This document shows positions 60,100 to 64,000 of a DNA stretch of 64,000 nt, in pieces. The notes below the pieces were generated by a model. The model saw nothing but the letters and a program-made list of their open reading frames with translations, was not told the origin of the DNA and searched no databases. Position numbers and translations under genes: made by a program. Position 1 is the first letter of the stretch. Each line of letters begins with the position of its first letter. This DNA is from Parelaphostrongylus tenuis (Eukaryota > Nematoda > Chromadorea > Rhabditida > Metastrongylidae), in NCBI GenBank assembly GCA_019055375.1, contig JAHQIW010000721.1, forward strand, positions 172,764 through 236,763, read 5' to 3'.

Positions 60100-60400
60100 C
60101 AGAGAAAGTTTTCAATAGGGAACGTCAGCAATCGTTCAGAAGAGCTCAAAAATGTCCTGGCGAGTTAGTCCGTCCATAAGCGCGGGTTTTTCAAAACACG
60201 CGGCTTTTATATAACGCTGGCTAGATTTGCCTGAAATGAAGATACGTTTTCACATGACCACGTCGTTTTCTTTTCTTATCCCGCTGTATATTTTCACTAG
60301 AATGATTTTTCCCCTTAGGAGTGCTAAGAATACTCATTCGAGATGGTGCACACAGTTTCGCTCCATAACGTAATTTAGGAGGGCTGCACTTTTTGGAAAG
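60100..60400 (+). repeat. Repeat D, left-end fragment
   Basis: The order agggaacgtcagcaatcgtt, cttttatataacgctggc, cgttttcacatgaccac, then ccttaggagtgctaagaata repeats the left part of copy B (end block, inverted block, internal end-like block). The body blocks are missing. Confidence 0.45.
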
Positions 60401-60599
60401 GCTGCTTTTGATAGTATGCTGTGGTGAGAGTAGAAAAATATTTGGCGTTTACGCATCTCACTGAAGAGAACTCTTTCTTCAGATTTTGCAGAGCAGTCAT
60501 AATTTGATAGCTGAGATTCAGAGTATTCGGCACGCTGGTACTTCGGCTTTTCTGGATAAGACCTTTGCTTTCTCTGGCAGTGCTAGTAGGAAAATACAT

Positions 60600-60615
60600 G
60601 GGGGGGGGGGGGGGG
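60600..60615 (+). repeat. Poly-G run
   Basis: Sixteen consecutive G, then AGGG. A second run of 11 G is at 60959-60969. Confidence 0.95.
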
Positions 60616-60668
60616 AGGGAAACTCACATGATCATGTACCTTGTTCTGCCGCGAGGGGCGAGGCGGGC

Positions 60669-60992
60669 TTATAGGGGTGGCTCAATATATTGATTCATTT
60701 TCTTACATAGAGGAGTGCGTATTACTTGTTTTTTCACATTAAATATTGCTTCTGCCGCTATTGCGTAAGATACTCCACGATTTATTAACATTTCCGACTG
60801 CGTCCGATATCCAGCATCTGGCAATTTCCTCCATTTCAGCGTTGAATGGCGCTTTTCGTGGGCTTCCGAGGTGCAAGGCAAAAGTGTGACTTGCGGATGG
60901 CAGATGTGAGGGCTAATTTTATTTTGATATTTGCAAACTTTCTTGAAGGCATCATGGTGGGGGGGGGGGAAAAATATTAAATCGTTTAGCAC
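60669..60992 (-). CDS. ORF of unknown product (107 aa)
   Basis: The frame from its first ATG codes a short proline patch across the poly-G run, then HHDAFKKVCKYQNKISPHIC and later LPDAGYRTQSEMLINRGVSY. The latter part is balanced in composition and GC-richer than the flanks. Because the poly-G run lies inside it, the true start is probably downstream of that run or at a splice acceptor that I could not identify. No domain is recognised. Confidence 0.22.
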   Translation of the reverse strand: MLNDLIFFPPPHHDAFKKVCKYQNKISPHICHPQVTLLPCTSEAHEKRHSTLKWRKLPDAGYRTQSEMLINRGVSYAIAAEAIFNVKKQVIRTPLCKKMNQYIEPPL

Positions 60993-63411
60993 AACAAAGC
61001 CTAGGTATCTCGGTGGCGGCGCGCGCCTTATGGCGTGCGTGAGTCAGAGTATTCATGAACGTCGAAAGAACTATTTTTCTCATAAGGAGTGAATTTTCTC
61101 AGTAAATTTTTTGGAAAAAAAAAGCTTTTTACTCCTTCATTTCATTATTATATGTGTGAACTGGCATAGGATGTGAATGTGCAAGTATGTATATATATAT
61201 TCATGTGTATTCGTTTTATAGGTAATGAAAAGGAAAAGCGGCAAGACTTCTCTCGTCGCGCATTCAAGGGTCTTTGGACAACATAAGACTTCTTGTATCC
61301 TTTTATTGTTTTTGCACGGCAGTATTATGGACCTTTCGTAAATACCTATGAGATAGAATTGATGTGGTAAGCTAAACTCGATCTTGGGCCGGTAGTTTGA
61401 ATTCGCGTTTTAATCGGGTCATACCCGCGTTGGTGCGTATTTTACTAATGTTAACGAAAATAAAAATAGCTATATAGAAAATGAGGGGCACAAGAAGGGC
61501 ATACGTGCGCTATCAACAAACAGTCTTACGATGAGTGTTCCTCCATCGTAACTTAGTTTCGACTTTGAATTCGTTGAACAGAATGACTTCAAACTATTGC
61601 GCAGGTCATAGTAAATGACGGGTACAATGTGGAGATGATTGCCAGCGGCCATCTATCCTCTACTGGTTTACTTAACGTAATCTCTGTATCTGATAAAGGT
61701 TCCCACGGTAGTAGCTTTCTTCTATAATTTACTAGCTGTGTTTCATAATCCATTCATAATTAAGCGATCAGCATCAGCTGAAACTCGAGACAGGGACGTG
61801 TGACTCTGCGCATTTAGTCTATTATCTCTACTGTTCCCAGAGTCTCATTAAATATAGTCCTATTGCTCTTGAGATCAGAACTGCGTTTGTATAATCAAAA
61901 TCAGTGGGGCGACTTCACGCTTGAGCACTTTAATCCATCGAGGTCGGCAGCCAAACGTATACGCCACGCCGCGTTGCTGTTTTTAAGGAATGCCTTACGC
62001 ACCTTCTGCTACAATTCAGGCGACTTCGCAAATCGCATGCTTTATTGGTTTTCGAGTAATAGTTCTATGTTGAAACCATCTTCGTGCATAACCGCAAACG
62101 TCAATGTCTAACACTGATCGGCTACCAACATGAGAATACGCTTACTTACATGCAAGGCTCTTTATTGCACATGAGTATAAATGTCTTAGCAGAACTCCGC
62201 TTTATTTTGTTTAGATCGCATAAATGAATAATCGAATATTTAGCTGAAGAGAGGAAAAACATAGATTTAGATTAGGCGGAATTCTAGTAATGACGTTCCT
62301 AGAGTTCGAATAAGTTAAATATTCGGTTGTGAAATTGTCAGCTATTCAGAAATCTGTATAAACAAGGTCGTTTGCAGATATTTTGCATTAGAGCGATGAT
62401 ACGCATAATTTATTAATTCGCAGGATAGTCAATAAAATCGGCATTATTTTGGTGGGGTTTTTCGATGTACCATATTTCATTGGGCAGTCATTTGATATGC
62501 AACTTGGGGCCTTATATTTGGCTGATTGAGTAATGATATCTGTCCGTGGAATAAACTTCGCTGTTACTCATGGCATCGTACTATGACCCGTAGAGGAAAA
62601 TGTTTGTATCAGAGTGTGCACACTGAAAGTACGATTTGTATCTCGGGACAATTTTCCGTTGTAATAGAAATAGAAAAGCATAAAAATCTTCCTGTGAGTC
62701 AGTGAAGGCTGTGCGTGTATGGCAACTCCATTACACGTGTCTATTATGTTATCTTATGAGTTCTAGGCTACTTATTCGAAGAGTTCTCATGTATTGTGAA
62801 AACTATGCCCTTTTATGCCAGCTGTGTCGGCGTTTTTGGGAGCTATGCGCTAGCTTAGTTTCCTGGGGGTTTGGACCTTTGAAAATGGCTCATACGTACT
62901 CGTGATTACTCGTATCAAACATTTTGTAACGTATTCAACTGCTCAACGCACTTTGTCGTCACAGTGTTTCTGTTGCTAATATGGTAATACAGAAAATTCT
63001 TTCATGAATTCCCTAGTGCGCTAACATATCTACAATAATCAGGGTGGCTTTGAGAAAAAGTGATGTCGTAGAACTGAATGCAGATATAAGAATGAAAGAA
63101 AGCAATAGTGGCATAATGATGGATCCGTCGAAGCAATTGATGTTATCAAAATGGGCGTTGTTGATTATAGGGAAAGTCACTCATTGGAATGTATATGAAT
63201 CATCTGAAAAATATCAAATTTATTAGCAACTAGATAAAAGATAGTCTTATAGACTTAAGCTTGAATCATTGGATCGCTCGTAATGATCTTAAACTCGCTA
63301 GATTTCGATGCAATTTTTCCGAGTTGACTGAAGCTAACAATGCCGAGCATAATTTCTTTCTCTCTATAAATTTGTTTAAGCTAGCTTTTACACAAAAATA
63401 CACAGTGACAC
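60993..63411. other. Intergenic stretch, nothing firmly recognised
   Basis: Open frames at 61863-62111 and 63044-63226 (+) have no consistent splice signals or motifs. The second follows an acceptor-like acaataatcag. A GC-rich string near 61015 (ctcggtggcggcgcgcgcct) slightly resembles a tRNA-like A box. Confidence 0.3.
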
Positions 63412-63470
63412 AAAAAAAAAATAAAAAAAAACACAAATAAAAAAAAACAAAAAAAAAAAAAAAAAGAAAA
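63412..63470 (+). repeat. A-rich tract
   Basis: About 55 bases of A interrupted by single t, c or g. It could be a slippage tract or the tail of an old retroposed sequence, but no element was recognised upstream. Confidence 0.85.
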
Positions 63471-64000
63471 AGTCAAAAAGAACTCTATGGACGAATTTTG
63501 GGGGTTTAGAAAAGACTTTAACTGCCCTTTCTCACTCAAGGAATTCAGCGTAACAAGTAGTCGTCTTTCTGTTTCATTAGCACGGCCAGCAACATTTCGC
63601 CTATTAGTCTGAGCGAGAAAGTAGAATATAAAATATGGAGAATGATTATGGGGGCTTTATTAGCACTTCGGATGGAAAGCATGAATGATAACAGCTCGTT
63701 ATGTGTCAGCACTCGAGGGTGGAAATGGTTGAGTTACGTACTCTTTCACGATGCATGGCTGATCGGATAAAAAGGATATGAAACTGGAATTTTCGAAAGT
63801 GGCTAGAAAAAAACAAAAAAACTGGGATGATTTTTTATCTCTGATCTGGTCGCTGTTCGCGCCGTGCCCTCACGCGTTCCTTGGGCCGGGGAAAAAATGT
63901 GTTTGGGATACCACTGAGTATTATCTGCAATATAATTTACAGAAGTCTTCCATAAGGGCCTTTTTTCCGCTTAGGTCTGTGGTATGTTTTTCGTTCTGGC
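63471..64000. other. Unassigned right flank
   Basis: No supported feature. Confidence 0.4.

Noticed and set aside
1..64000. CRISPR arrays, phage or bacterial defence systems, rRNA operons
   Set aside because: No regularly spaced direct repeats, no bacterial gene organisation and no rRNA-like sequence were seen. The repeats and transposase remains indicate a nematode nuclear genome.

Overview
The window reads as nuclear DNA of a nematode, most likely a strongylid (hookworm group). It is AT-rich. It carries mariner transposase fragments of at least four kinds, the C-terminal end of a strongylid-style endonuclease-reverse transcriptase (two copies), many tRNA-derived SINE-like repeats and microsatellites. 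There are no operons, ribosome binding sites, rRNA genes, CRISPR arrays or phage genes. The host assignment is inference from repeat type and composition; no host gene with a recognisable family was found.

Most of the window is repeat-rich intergenic or intronic DNA. Region 1-9.9 kb holds one core-SINE copy (165-415), one foldback element (1820-2061) and a weak two-exon candidate near 4.1-4.5 kb; the rest is featureless. Region 9.9-15.6 kb is a cluster of one SINE family (SINE-a) and of foldback elements, ending in a mariner remnant (15113-15562) that appears to have landed in a SINE tail. Region 15.7-18.5 kb has the two most coherent coding candidates on the + strand (15699-16131 and 17960-18485), separated by a SINE-b copy. 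Regions 18.5-25 kb and 53-60.4 kb carry a dispersed repeat of about 0.8 kb (repeat D) that I could not assign to a known family. Region 30-35 kb holds a long GT microsatellite, a mariner with intact inverted ends but an internal deletion (31249-31906), a retroelement 3' end and a second mariner (34243-34826). Region 35.8-44.8 kb has three more SINE-b copies and a minus-strand candidate locus near 37.2-38.0 kb. Region 48-52.7 kb has a foldback pair of mariner N-termini, another SINE-b copy, a third deleted mariner and a second retroelement 3' end. From 54.9 kb the DNA is somewhat GC-richer, with a TIR element, a large imperfect palindrome (57480-58020) and short unassigned ORFs.

The main story is repeat biology. 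Internally deleted mariners keep their ends, the SINEs have different tRNA-like heads but share one core, and some foldback elements look like inverted copies of mariner 5' ends. All gene models here were read by eye, so treat them as hypotheses. In DNA this AT-rich, open frames of 60-100 codons arise by chance.
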